From the NCBI GenBank assembly GCA_029258695.1, contig JARIBR010000250.1:1-11006 (forward strand): a stretch of 11,006 nucleotides of DNA, read 5' to 3'. This stretch comes from Quadrisphaera sp. Lineage in GTDB: Bacteria; Actinomycetota; Actinomycetes; Actinomycetales; Quadrisphaeraceae. Of this stretch, positions 1-7,096 are shown piece after piece (the first letter of the stretch is position 1; each line of letters begins with the position of its first letter). Position numbers and translations under genes: made by a program. The notes under the pieces are model-generated. The model saw only the letters and a list, made by a program, of their open reading frames with translations. It was not told the DNA's origin and made no database searches.

Positions 1-1124
1 GACAGGCCGCGCCCCTCGACGTCCGCGTCGACGAGCAGCACGCGCCGGCCCTCGCGCGCCATGGCGACGGCGAGGTTCAGCGCGGTCTGCGTCCTGCCCT
101 CACCGCTGCCGGCGCTCGTGACGATCAGCACCGCGTCGCTCACCCGCAACGACAGCGCCGGGACCACCGGACGGTACGGCGCGGCTGGCAGGTCCGACAG
201 CCCCTGGCCGCCGTCGTCGTGGTCGTCGACCTCGACCACCTCCCCCAGCAGCGGAGCACCGACGGCGAGGGCTGCCGGTCCTCCGCTCAGCACGCGCCGG
301 TCACGGTCGGCGCGCCACCACGCGACCACGGCCGCCACCCCCAGGCCCACGAGCAGGCCCAGCACCAGCTCGCGCCACGGCACGGTGACGCCGTCACCGG
401 GCGTGGCAGCGGCGACGAACTGCACGCCGTCACCGAAGACGGCCTGCTCGGTCGTCAGCGCGTTGGCCTGCTGGTCCAGCTCGCTGAGCGTGATCGCAGC
501 CGCCTGCCCGGCGGCCGCCTGCTCCTGCGCGCTGCCGGACCCCGCGGCCAGGCTCTGGCGCAACGACGCCCGGTTGCTCGCGATCGCCTCCAGGGCCGCA
601 CCGGTCAGGCGCTCGACCTGGGCGTCCGAGCGCTCGCGATAGGCGGACACCCACGCGTCGACCAGCGCGGCGGAGAGCGCCGGGTCGCCCGCGTCCACCG
701 CGAGGCTCAGGGTGCTGGACCCCGGGGAGGTGTCCACCGAGACGATCTCGCGCAGCCCCGCGACGCTGCGCCCGCTGCCGTCGGCGACCTGCTCGAGGAC
801 CGCGTCGGACGTGAGGAACGCCGCGCGCTGCCCGGTGTAGCGCGCGAGCGCCGAGTCACCGCTGCCCCCGGCCGCCAGCGGGTTCACCTGGCTGGGCGTG
901 GTGAGCTCCACGGTGGTGGTCGCACCGCCGTCGTCACCGACGACGAGGCCCACCAGACCCGAGAGCAGCACGAAGGCCAGCACGATGGCCGCTGAGCTGG
1001 ACCGGTAGCGCGCGAGCGCCGCCAGCGGGCCCGTCTCCGAGGCGGGGGCGTCGACGGCGTCGTCGACGGGAGCCGGGTCGGGACGCCCGGGCTCGCGACC
1101 AGGAGGAGCCCAGGATCCGCCCAC
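1..1124 (-). CDS. Wzz/BY-kinase-like polysaccharide chain-length protein (partial, 3' end outside window)
   Basis: The N-terminal 374 residues are visible; the gene continues past the left edge. The order seen is a short Pro/Ala/Asp-rich cytoplasmic tail, a first membrane helix at about residues 42-60, an extracytoplasmic region with an Ala/Gln-rich, probably helical stretch at about 160-235, a second membrane helix at about 252-269 preceded by a Pro-containing segment (TPGDGVTVPW), then a cytoplasmic P-loop domain. This is the layout of Wzz chain-length regulators fused to a CpsD-type BY-kinase, which set exopolysaccharide chain length at the inner membrane. The Walker A segment is at residues 337-347 (SAGSGEGRTQT) and the Walker A' segment at 362-368 (VLLVDAD). 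Walker A has Arg344 where the family has Lys, so kinase activity is doubtful. The only nearby in-frame start is GTG at 1124, after an in-frame TGA at 1130-1128; there is no good Shine-Dalgarno. It is divergent from the flippase gene, 22 bases away. The fold assignment is good; the activity is uncertain. Confidence 0.85.
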   Translation of the reverse strand, partial: MGGSWAPPGREPGRPDPAPVDDAVDAPASETGPLAALARYRSSSAAIVLAFVLLSGLVGLVVGDDGGATTTVELTTPSQVNPLAAGGSGDSALARYTGQRAAFLTSDAVLEQVADGSGRSVAGLREIVSVDTSPGSSTLSLAVDAGDPALSAALVDAWVSAYRERSDAQVERLTGAALEAIASNRASLRQSLAAGSGSAQEQAAAGQAAAITLSELDQQANALTTEQAVFGDGVQFVAAATPGDGVTVPWRELVLGLLVGLGVAAVVAWWRADRDRRVLSGGPAALAVGAPLLGEVVEVDDHDDGGQGLSDLPAAPYRPVVPALSLRVSDAVLIVTSAGSGEGRTQTALNLAVAMAREGRRVLLVDADVEGRGL

Positions 1125-1129
1125 GCCTC

Positions 1130-1139
1130 ACCGTAACCC
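1130..1139. promoter_or_regulatory. Overlapping divergent -10-like elements
   Basis: The 22-base gap between the two divergent GTG starts contains TACGGT on the minus strand (1130-1135, 5 bases before the start at 1124) and TAACCC on the plus strand (1134-1139, 7 bases before the start at 1147). Both fit or nearly fit the actinobacterial TAnnnT -10 pattern at the spacing expected when transcription begins at the start codon. Neither gene has a convincing Shine-Dalgarno, which agrees with leaderless mRNAs. No clear -35 was identified on either side. This is inferred from pattern and spacing only. Confidence 0.4.
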
Positions 1140-1146
1140 TCAGACT

Positions 1147-2415
1147 GTGCCGGTGACGCCAGGTCCACGAGCGGGCTCGGTGCTGCGGTGGGCCCTGCCG
1201 GCCTCCGGCGCCGTCGCGGCGCAGACGAGCCAGGCGCTGGCCTCCCTCGCGCTGCAGGTCGTCGTGGCCCGCACGCTGGGCAGCCCGGGCCTGAGCACCT
1301 ACGCGCTGCTCTACGGCGGCGTCGTCCTCGCGACGGCCGTGGTCACGGGCCTGGTGGGCGACTCGCTGACCGTGGTCGACCGGTCGCGGCCAGAGGTGCG
1401 CGGCGGCCTCGCGGCGTGGGCGCTGGGCAGCGCCGCGCTCCTGGCGATCACCGGCGCGCTGCTCGCCAGCGCGGTGCTGGGCGCGCGCGGCGGCGCCGTG
1501 CTCGGCGCCGTCGTGGCGGTGTTCGTCCTCGAGGACTGCCTGCGCCGGCTGCTCATGGTCTGCGACCGGTTCTGGCGCATCGTGGCGGTCGACCTCGCGG
1601 CGCTGAGCGGCGCGCTGGTGACCGTGGCCCTCCTCAGCGCCACGGCGAGGGGACCGGGGCTCGTGGGGTTCCTCCTCGCCCTCGGGGTCGGGCAGGTCGT
1701 CGGCGCGGTGGTCGCCGTCGCCGCGCTGCCCGCCGGCGAGCGGTGGCTGGCCCCGTGGCGCGGCGCCGACCTCGCCGTGGTCCTGGGCTTCGGCGCGTGG
1801 CGGGCCGCCCAGCAGACCCTGCGCCCGGGGATGCTCACCGCCGGACGGGTGCTGGTCATCGCGGCGCTCGGGGGGGCGGTGTACGGGGAGGTGGAGGCCG
1901 CCCGGCTGCTCGTGACGCCCCTGACCCTCGTGGTCGGCGGGGTGGGGAGCCTGCTCCTGGTGCGGTACGCGCGCGCCGCCGGCACCAGCGTCTCCGGCGC
2001 GGGAGGTGCGGACGCCGCCGCGGGCCGCCGCGCCGGCGTGCGTCGCGCCGACCGCTCCGCCGCCGCCCTGCTCGGGGCGAGCGTGCTCCTCGGCGCGGGC
2101 GTCACGGCGGCGACGCCGCTCGTCGGCGACGCCCTCACGTCGGGACGCTTCGAGGTCGACCAGCTCGCGGTCCTGGGGTGGGCGCTCTACGCGGCGTCGG
2201 CTGCGGTGGTCCTGCCCTACGGGACCCTCGCCGCCGTCCGGCGCCGCCAGCAGGCGGTGTTCCTGGTGCGGTGCGCGGACAGCGTCGTGTCGGTGGCCCT
2301 CCTGGCGCTGCTCCTGCGGGCCGGCGCGCCGGCCGCCGTCATGCCCTTCGCGCTCTCGGTGGGCTCGCTGCTCAGCGCCGCGGTGATCCGCTCGTGGGTC
2401 CTGCGCGAGCGGTGA
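1147..2415 (+). CDS. Wzx-type polysaccharide flippase (MOP superfamily)
   Basis: A 422-residue, very hydrophobic protein with about 12 predicted membrane helices and short polar loops. The loop at about residues 275-300 is rich in Gly, Ala and Arg. Size, helix number and features such as an N-terminal Gln/Ser-containing first helix (SGAVAAQTSQALASLA) resemble oligosaccharide flippases of the MOP (MATE-like) superfamily, which move undecaprenyl-linked repeat units from the cytoplasmic to the outer face of the membrane. There is no single diagnostic motif, so the call rests on topology and on the neighbouring polymerase and Wzz-like genes. GTG at 1147 is chosen because a -10-like TAACCC lies 7 bases upstream (leaderless); in-frame GTG codons at 1153 and 1180 are alternatives, and none has a good ribosome binding site. 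The 3' end overlaps the end of the convergent polymerase gene by 44 bases. A generic multidrug MATE transporter is a less likely alternative. Confidence 0.75.
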   Translation: MPVTPGPRAGSVLRWALPASGAVAAQTSQALASLALQVVVARTLGSPGLSTYALLYGGVVLATAVVTGLVGDSLTVVDRSRPEVRGGLAAWALGSAALLAITGALLASAVLGARGGAVLGAVVAVFVLEDCLRRLLMVCDRFWRIVAVDLAALSGALVTVALLSATARGPGLVGFLLALGVGQVVGAVVAVAALPAGERWLAPWRGADLAVVLGFGAWRAAQQTLRPGMLTAGRVLVIAALGGAVYGEVEAARLLVTPLTLVVGGVGSLLLVRYARAAGTSVSGAGGADAAAGRRAGVRRADRSAAALLGASVLLGAGVTAATPLVGDALTSGRFEVDQLAVLGWALYAASAAVVLPYGTLAAVRRRQQAVFLVRCADSVVSVALLALLLRAGAPAAVMPFALSVGSLLSAAVIRSWVLRER

Positions 2416-3778
2416 CCGGCGGGACCCGGCGCGGCCCCGCCTCCACCCGTCGCCCCGGCGGGGTCCGGGGACGCCGGCGCAGGGCCGCCAACCACCCCGC
2501 GATGACGAACAGCCACACGCTGGAGACGGTCGCGACCGCCCCGGGACCGTCGGAGAAGACCCCGCTCACGAGGATCGCGACGAGCGAGCCGGCCAGCAGC
2601 GGTCGGTCGTCACCGCCGCGCCGCGCCGGACCGGCGCCGCGCGGCCGTGCGCCCGGCCACGTCGCCACCGCCGCGCCCGCACCGCGCGCCCGCAGCTGCA
2701 GCGCGACCGCCACCACGAGCGCCGCCCACGCCGCGAGCCCCACCGCCCCGACCTCGACGACGACGTTGACCACCATGTTGTGGCTGCCCCCCAGCCCGGT
2801 GGCCTGGACGAACAGGCCGCGGGGGGAGCCGACGCCGTGCCCGTACAGCGGCTGGCGCGAGGCGACCTGCCAGGCGTAGGCCCAGAGCTCGGTGCGGTAG
2901 TTCAGGCTCGCCAGACGCTCCGCGTCCTCACCCCTCGTGACGAACGCGAGGACCCGGTCCCCCACCGCCACGAGCGCGAGGCCGCCGGCCACCACCATGG
3001 TCAGCGCGAGGAGCACCCGCTGGCGCCCTGACCTGGCGAGCAGCACCACGGCGGCGGCGCCCAGGAGGCCGCCGAGCGCGGAGCCCCGGGTCCCGCTGGC
3101 GACGAGCGCGGCGGCCGCCACCAGGGCCAGGACGGCGTAGGTGGCTCGTGACCACCGCGGACCCGGTCGTCGGCCGGTCCCGACGACGTACGCGGACGCC
3201 ATGACCACCGCCAGCGCGGTGTAGACGCTGGAGACGGTGGGGTGCACCGCCAGCCACGTGAACCGCCCCTCCTGGAGCGCGCTCACGGGCGCTGAGGGCA
3301 CCAGCACCCCGTACGCCACCGAGGCGGTGACCACCACGAGGTACGCGTGCACCGCTGCGTGCAGCTGAGCGCGGGAGGCCGCCACGGCGAGCGCCACGGC
3401 GAGCGCGAGCACCACCCACGCCTGCCCGGCGCGCACGGCGGCGTAGGACGGGTAGGCCGCGTACGTCACCGAGAGGGTGACCAGCGCGGTGTAGGCGGCG
3501 CCGAAGGCCAGCGGCGCCGGCGGTCGCAGGCTCGACCACCGGCCCGGCGCCGCGGTGCGGGCTCGCACGAGGACCACCACCGCACCGGCCCCGACGAGCC
3601 CGTGGACCGCGACCTCGAGGAGCACGGAGAGGTCCAGCGCGCCGGAGATCGCCTGGCCCGCGGGTCGCGTGCGCCAGCGGTACCCGGAGGAGACCACCAG
3701 CGCCACCACGCCCAGCGCGGGCCACTGCCGGGCGAGGAGCCCGCCGGAGGCCTCGGCGCGCGCGTCCCGGGTGGTCAC
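2372..3778 (-). CDS. O-antigen ligase/Wzy-type polysaccharide polymerase (Wzy_C family)
   Basis: A 468-residue polytopic membrane protein with roughly 11-12 hydrophobic segments. The Wzy_C/WaaL signature is clear: RTELWAYAWQVASRQPLYGHG (from residue 295) is followed by GGSHNMVVNVVVEVG with His333, Asn334, Asn338 and Glu342, matching the G-x-HN-xxx-N-xxx-E-x-G pattern of O-antigen ligases and polymerases. Such proteins join undecaprenyl-linked repeat units, or ligate the chain to an acceptor, on the outer face of the membrane. With no LPS in actinobacteria, a Wzy-like exopolysaccharide polymerase is the natural reading; transfer to a wall or lipid acceptor cannot be excluded. The Arg/Pro-rich C-terminal tail (about 430-468) is cytoplasmic-looking and overlaps the convergent flippase gene by 44 bases. 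The GTG start at 3778 has no Shine-Dalgarno, but TAGCGT ends 7 bases upstream, suggesting a leaderless message. It lies 78 bases after the LamG gene on the same strand. Confidence 0.85.
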   Translation of the reverse strand: MTTRDARAEASGGLLARQWPALGVVALVVSSGYRWRTRPAGQAISGALDLSVLLEVAVHGLVGAGAVVVLVRARTAAPGRWSSLRPPAPLAFGAAYTALVTLSVTYAAYPSYAAVRAGQAWVVLALAVALAVAASRAQLHAAVHAYLVVVTASVAYGVLVPSAPVSALQEGRFTWLAVHPTVSSVYTALAVVMASAYVVGTGRRPGPRWSRATYAVLALVAAAALVASGTRGSALGGLLGAAAVVLLARSGRQRVLLALTMVVAGGLALVAVGDRVLAFVTRGEDAERLASLNYRTELWAYAWQVASRQPLYGHGVGSPRGLFVQATGLGGSHNMVVNVVVEVGAVGLAAWAALVVAVALQLRARGAGAAVATWPGARPRGAGPARRGGDDRPLLAGSLVAILVSGVFSDGPGAVATVSSVWLFVIAGWLAALRRRPRTPPGRRVEAGPRRVPPVTARAGPTSGSPRR

Positions 3779-3812
3779 AGCCGCGACGCTACCGCCGCCG
3801 AGCGGCGGTCAG
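3779..3812 (-). promoter_or_regulatory. Candidate leaderless promoter and operator of the polymerase gene
   Basis: Read on the minus strand, TAGCGT (3791-3786) lies 7 bases before the GTG start at 3778, the spacing expected of a -10 box for a leaderless transcript. A weak -35-like CTGACC sits at 3812-3807 with a 15-base spacer, slightly short. Between them is a perfect inverted repeat, ACCGCCGC-cga-GCGGCGGT (3791-3809), in an operator-like position. The same palindrome could instead act as a terminator hairpin for the LamG gene, whose stop lies 47 bases upstream of it, but no T-tract follows. Both roles are inferred. Confidence 0.4.
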
Positions 3813-3819
3813 CCGGCCG

Positions 3820-3853
3820 TCACGGTGCACCGGCCCTCACGGTGCACCGGCCC
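3820..3853. repeat. Perfect tandem duplication of a 17-bp unit
   Basis: The unit TCACGGTGCACCGGCCC occurs twice with no gap, at 3820-3836 and 3837-3853, three bases from the stop codon of the LamG gene. Each copy contains the 8-bp palindrome GGTGCACC (3824-3831 and 3841-3848), so the palindromes are 17 bp apart. Relative to the proposed start of the polymerase transcript the repeats lie at about -42 to -75, where activator sites are common. It may be a recent duplication or a pair of binding sites. Confidence 0.9.
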
Positions 3854-3856
3854 CCG

Positions 3857-6310
3857 TCATCGGCCCGCCCCGCCGGCTGCGGCGTGCGCGGCCACCCGGT
3901 CGGCGCTCAGCGCCTGCGGGTAGACCGCCACGTCGTCCAGGCTCCCCGCGACGGCGTCCGAGGGCGGTCGGGACGGCCAGCCGGCGAGCGTGTCGCCGCC
4001 GACGCGCCAGTAGCCGCGGAAGGGCTGGGCCGCCGTGGTCGACGGGTCGCTGGCGACGGCGGCCCCGTCGACGAACAGGGTCGTCCCCCCTGCTCCCAGC
4101 GTGGCGACGACGTGGTGCCACCGGCCGTCGTTGACCGCGGTCGGTGAGCCCAGCACGGCGAGGCGCCCGTCGTTGACGCCGAAGTGCAGGCGGCCGGCGC
4201 CGTCCAGCCACAGCTGGCGGTCGTACTGGCTGCTGGGCCCGGTGCGCGAGTCGCCGAAGCCCACGAGCTTGCCCCCTCGCGCCGTGGTGGTGCGCAGCCA
4301 CAGCTCCACGCTGAAGGACTGCGGCCCCGTCTCCGGGCGCGCCGTGACGCCCGGCACCCTCGCGGTCCCGGTGAAGAACGTCGCGAGGTCGCCGTCGCCG
4401 GTGCCCCCGGCCACGCGCCGCCGCGCCGAGGGGTCCAGCGCGAGGTCGGCGCCGCCGGCGCGGTCCTGCGCGCGGGCACCGGCCCGCTCGCCGAGGCGCC
4501 ACCAGTGGGACGGGTCGTCGGCGTCGACGACCTGGGCGTAGGGGCCCGTCGGCGACGTGGGGGGTCCCGGGTCCGTGGGGGGAGCCTCGACCTCGACCGT
4601 GACCGGGTCGGAGACCAGCTCGTTGCCCGACGGGTCGCTCACGCGGACGCGGTAGGTGAGCGAGCCCCCGGGCGCCGCGTCGTCCGCGAACGAGACCGTC
4701 GGCCGCTCCCACCACGCGGACGTGGCCGTGGTGGTGGCGACCACCTCGCCGTCACCGCTGCCGCGCAGCAGCTCGTACGTCAGCTCGGGGTCGTCACGGT
4801 CCCAGGCGGCCGTGAGCGTCGCGCGGACCTGCCCGGCGGCCGGGTTGGTGAGCGTGGGGGTGATGGTGCTCTCGCCGTCCGGCGGCCCCGTGGTGGGCCC
4901 CGAGGCGTCGGGCGCGGCCGGGGGTGCGGCGAAGCGGACCAGCCCCTGCTGCCCGGCGCCGTTGACGCGGGGGAACTCCCCGCCCATCACCACGTAGTCG
5001 CCGGCGGTCGTGACGCTCCAGGGTCCCTGGAACTGCCCGGTGTAGCGCCCGGCCGCGAAGGTCGGCAGCCAGTGCAGCAGCTCCGGGGCGGAGCGACCGG
5101 CGAAGGTGCCGGACGTGTTCGTGCGCCCGAGCGGGCTGGGCGCCGTCGTCATGGCTTGCGCGCGCTGCCACTGCCGGGGGCTGACCTCGGGGTTGCCGCC
5201 GACCATCGCGCAGTCGTGCGGGTGCCCCGCGGTGTAGAGCACGTCGCCCACGGGCGCCAGGGAGTAGGTGTCCCCGAGGCACCCGTTGACCCAGGCCAGC
5301 TCGCCGGTCCGCGACTCGGCGGCGAAGGTGTTCTCGAGGTTGCCCCCGGCACCGAAGACGTAGCCGGCGCCGTAGACCTGGCGCTCGTCGCTCGTGAGGC
5401 CGTAGATGGCCGCGTCGGGGCCGGCGTTGCGCACGACGCGGTTGGCGGCGAAGGGACGCGCCGCTGCCGTGGTGAGGTCCACCGCTCCGAGGCCGTAGGC
5501 GTCGGACCCGCCGAGCGTGGTGAACCTCCCCCCGACGACGAGCGTGCCCGCCCCGGGCGGCGCGGTGGCGGAGAAGACCTCACCGTCGGCGACCGGGGCC
5601 CACGCCGACAGCGCGCCGTCCGCGGCGGCGAAGGCGGCCAGCCTGGTGCGCGGCTGGCCGGCGGCCTTCGTGAAGTTGCCGCCGACGTAGACGGTGCTCC
5701 CCACGGTCACCAGGGCGCGGACGCGGCCGTTGACGCCCGCCGCGAAACCGGGCACGACGGCGCCGGTCGCCGCGTCGAGCGCGACGACGTGGTCGTGGCT
5801 CTGTCCGTCGACCTCGGTGAAGTCACCGCCCACGTAGATGCGGCGGCCGTCCGGGGACGCGGCGATGGCCAGGCCCTGCGCGTCGAGGCTCGGGGCCCAG
5901 GACGAGACCAGCTCACCGGTCGCGAGGTCGTAGGCCAGCAGGGTCGCTCGCGGGGTCTGGGACTGGCCCGCTGCGGCCCCGGCGGGGCGGGCGTTGGCGA
6001 ACTCGCCCGTGACGTAGACGCGGTCGCCGACGACCACCTGGCCCCACACCACCCCGTCGACCTGGACGGTGGGCAGGGCGTCCGCCGTGACGGTGCCGGG
6101 CAGGCCCGGCGAGACACCGGGCACGGCGGCTGGCACCGCACCGGGTCCAGCAGCAGGCTCGGCAGCGGGCACGGCGGCGGCCGGGACGACGCTGACGGGC
6201 GTCGCGGGGGAGGTCACGGCCAGCAGCGGGAGCACGAGCCCGGCGGCCATCGCCGCCGACAGGGTGCGGCGGGCGGCGCGGGCGCCGCGCCGTGAGGACG
6301 GGGTGGTCAT
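3857..6310 (-). CDS. Secreted beta-propeller/LamG-domain protein
   Basis: An 817-residue exported protein. The N-terminus has an Arg-rich region (RRGARAARR), a hydrophobic core (LSAAMAAGLVLPLLAV) and Ala-rich cleavage-type sequence. Residues about 78-455 carry repeats of the form (V/Y)VxGxF, for example VYVTGEFANA, IYVGGDFTEVDG, VYVGGNFTKAAG, LVVGGRFTTLGG and YVVMGGEFPRVNG, as in delta-60-type beta-propeller proteins. Two cysteines (GCLGD near 343, HPHDCAMVGG near 366) could form a disulfide. Residues about 487-580 look like a fibronectin-III or cadherin-type beta-sandwich ending in TYRVRVSDPSGN. Residues about 589-812 are a LamG/concanavalin-like domain (FSVELWLRT, DGRWHHVVATLG, LFVDGAAV, GSLDDVAVYPQALS), a fold that often binds sugars. 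No wall anchor or C-terminal helix is seen, so it is probably released. ATG at 6310 is chosen because TGGAG lies 5 bases upstream; an upstream in-frame start at 6370 would overlap the preceding gene and put extra polar sequence before the signal peptide. Ligand unknown. Confidence 0.85.
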   Translation of the reverse strand: MTTPSSRRGARAARRTLSAAMAAGLVLPLLAVTSPATPVSVVPAAAVPAAEPAAGPGAVPAAVPGVSPGLPGTVTADALPTVQVDGVVWGQVVVGDRVYVTGEFANARPAGAAAGQSQTPRATLLAYDLATGELVSSWAPSLDAQGLAIAASPDGRRIYVGGDFTEVDGQSHDHVVALDAATGAVVPGFAAGVNGRVRALVTVGSTVYVGGNFTKAAGQPRTRLAAFAAADGALSAWAPVADGEVFSATAPPGAGTLVVGGRFTTLGGSDAYGLGAVDLTTAAARPFAANRVVRNAGPDAAIYGLTSDERQVYGAGYVFGAGGNLENTFAAESRTGELAWVNGCLGDTYSLAPVGDVLYTAGHPHDCAMVGGNPEVSPRQWQRAQAMTTAPSPLGRTNTSGTFAGRSAPELLHWLPTFAAGRYTGQFQGPWSVTTAGDYVVMGGEFPRVNGAGQQGLVRFAAPPAAPDASGPTTGPPDGESTITPTLTNPAAGQVRATLTAAWDRDDPELTYELLRGSGDGEVVATTTATSAWWERPTVSFADDAAPGGSLTYRVRVSDPSGNELVSDPVTVEVEAPPTDPGPPTSPTGPYAQVVDADDPSHWWRLGERAGARAQDRAGGADLALDPSARRRVAGGTGDGDLATFFTGTARVPGVTARPETGPQSFSVELWLRTTTARGGKLVGFGDSRTGPSSQYDRQLWLDGAGRLHFGVNDGRLAVLGSPTAVNDGRWHHVVATLGAGGTTLFVDGAAVASDPSTTAAQPFRGYWRVGGDTLAGWPSRPPSDAVAGSLDDVAVYPQALSADRVAAHAAAGGAGR

Positions 6311-6315
6311 CTGCG

Positions 6316-6320
6316 CTCCA
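6316..6320 (-). promoter_or_regulatory. Ribosome binding site deciding the LamG gene start
   Basis: On the minus strand TGGAG lies 5 bases before ATG at 6310. This favours the start that leaves a normal signal peptide over the in-frame start at 6370, which would overlap the upstream stop codon. Confidence 0.65.
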
Positions 6321-6359
6321 GGAGGTCGCCGGCCGGTCGTCGGGGTGTGGGGTGGGAGG

Positions 6360-7040
6360 TCAGGGCGCACGGACGACCGCCACGTCGGGCGAGGTGCTCA
6401 CACCGATCTCGACGTCCAGCGACGCGTCGGGCTCGGGGAGGCGGAAGACGTAGACGCCCGTCTGCTCCTGCCCGGGCTCGAGGGTGCCGCCCAGCGGCTC
6501 CGCGAGCGGGTCGTCGCTGGGGATGGCGGGCTCGCCGTCGCCCGTGGTGGCGACGACGGCCACCGTCGCGAGGTCGACCGGCTCGCCGGAGCCGTTGCTC
6601 AGCGTCAGCGTGACCACCTGCCCTGGCCCGGCGACGTCACCGGGTCCCCTCGGGGTCACGGTGACGTCCTCCACGGCGGTCACGGTGGTCGTGAGCCCGT
6701 CCTGGAGCGCGACGTCCTCGCCGACGGGGACCGGCGGGAGGACGACCTCCTCGTCGGACCCGTCCGCCGGTGGCGCCGCAGGCGGCGGCGCCGGCGCGTC
6801 GGCCTCACTCAGGGGACGGGTGCCGGCGACCGGCTGCGACCGGTCGGGGCCGGCGGCGGACGCGAGGGCCGGCGCTCCCGAGGGCCACCCTGCCGCGAGG
6901 AGGACCGCCACCAGGCCGGCTGCCGCGAGGCCGCTCGTCATGGCGAGGCGTCGGCGCCTGGAGGCCCGATCCGCGGGACCGGGCAGCAGGTGCGCAGTCC
7001 GAGCTGCACTCTCACGGGGGGTGTCCGGTACATCACTCAT
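6360..7040 (-). CDS. Membrane-anchored DUF4352-like protein, paralog A
   Basis: A 226-residue protein: a polar N-terminus with an Arg cluster (RASRRRR, about 25-31), one membrane helix or uncleaved signal anchor (about 32-50), a Pro/Ala/Asp-rich linker (about 60-107), and a C-terminal all-beta domain of about 115 residues. The domain shows GQVVTLTLSNGSGEPVDL followed by TGDGEPAIP, LEPGQEQTGVYVFRLP and a closing strand. That is the pattern of DUF4352-type immunoglobulin-like domains of exported Gram-positive proteins, whose function is generally unknown. It is clearly paralogous to the next gene upstream (NGSG-x-VDL, G-x-YVF-x-LP, PL-x-G-x-LE-x-G in register). There is no lipobox cysteine. The ATG at 7040 fits the anchor position; the ribosome binding site is weak (GAGCGG). 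It lies 56 bases after paralog A's upstream partner and 49 bases before the LamG gene, all on one strand, so an operon is likely. The DUF4352 assignment is by pattern, not by search. Confidence 0.75.
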   Translation of the reverse strand: MSDVPDTPRESAARTAHLLPGPADRASRRRRLAMTSGLAAAGLVAVLLAAGWPSGAPALASAAGPDRSQPVAGTRPLSEADAPAPPPAAPPADGSDEEVVLPPVPVGEDVALQDGLTTTVTAVEDVTVTPRGPGDVAGPGQVVTLTLSNGSGEPVDLATVAVVATTGDGEPAIPSDDPLAEPLGGTLEPGQEQTGVYVFRLPEPDASLDVEIGVSTSPDVAVVRAP

Positions 7041-7096
7041 ACCGCTCAGACTGGCCCATGAGGGGCGTCGATGGAGCGAAACGTCACATAACGTGG

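Noticed and set aside
4184..6295. A 703-codon plus-strand open frame opposite the LamG gene, and similar long frames at 1188-2879 (+) and 9204-10787 (-)
   Set aside because: They are compositional shadows in very GC-rich DNA: the products are Arg/Gly/Pro-rich without domains, and they lie over genes with clear family motifs.
6311..6370. Upstream in-frame start for the LamG gene at 6370
   Set aside because: It overlaps the preceding stop codon, adds 20 polar residues before the signal peptide, and lacks the TGGAG seen before 6310.
7078..7096. GlxR/CRP-like half site TGTGAC and near-palindrome around CGTCACATAACG between the paralogs
   Set aside because: Only one half site matches; the second TCACA half is missing at the proper spacing.
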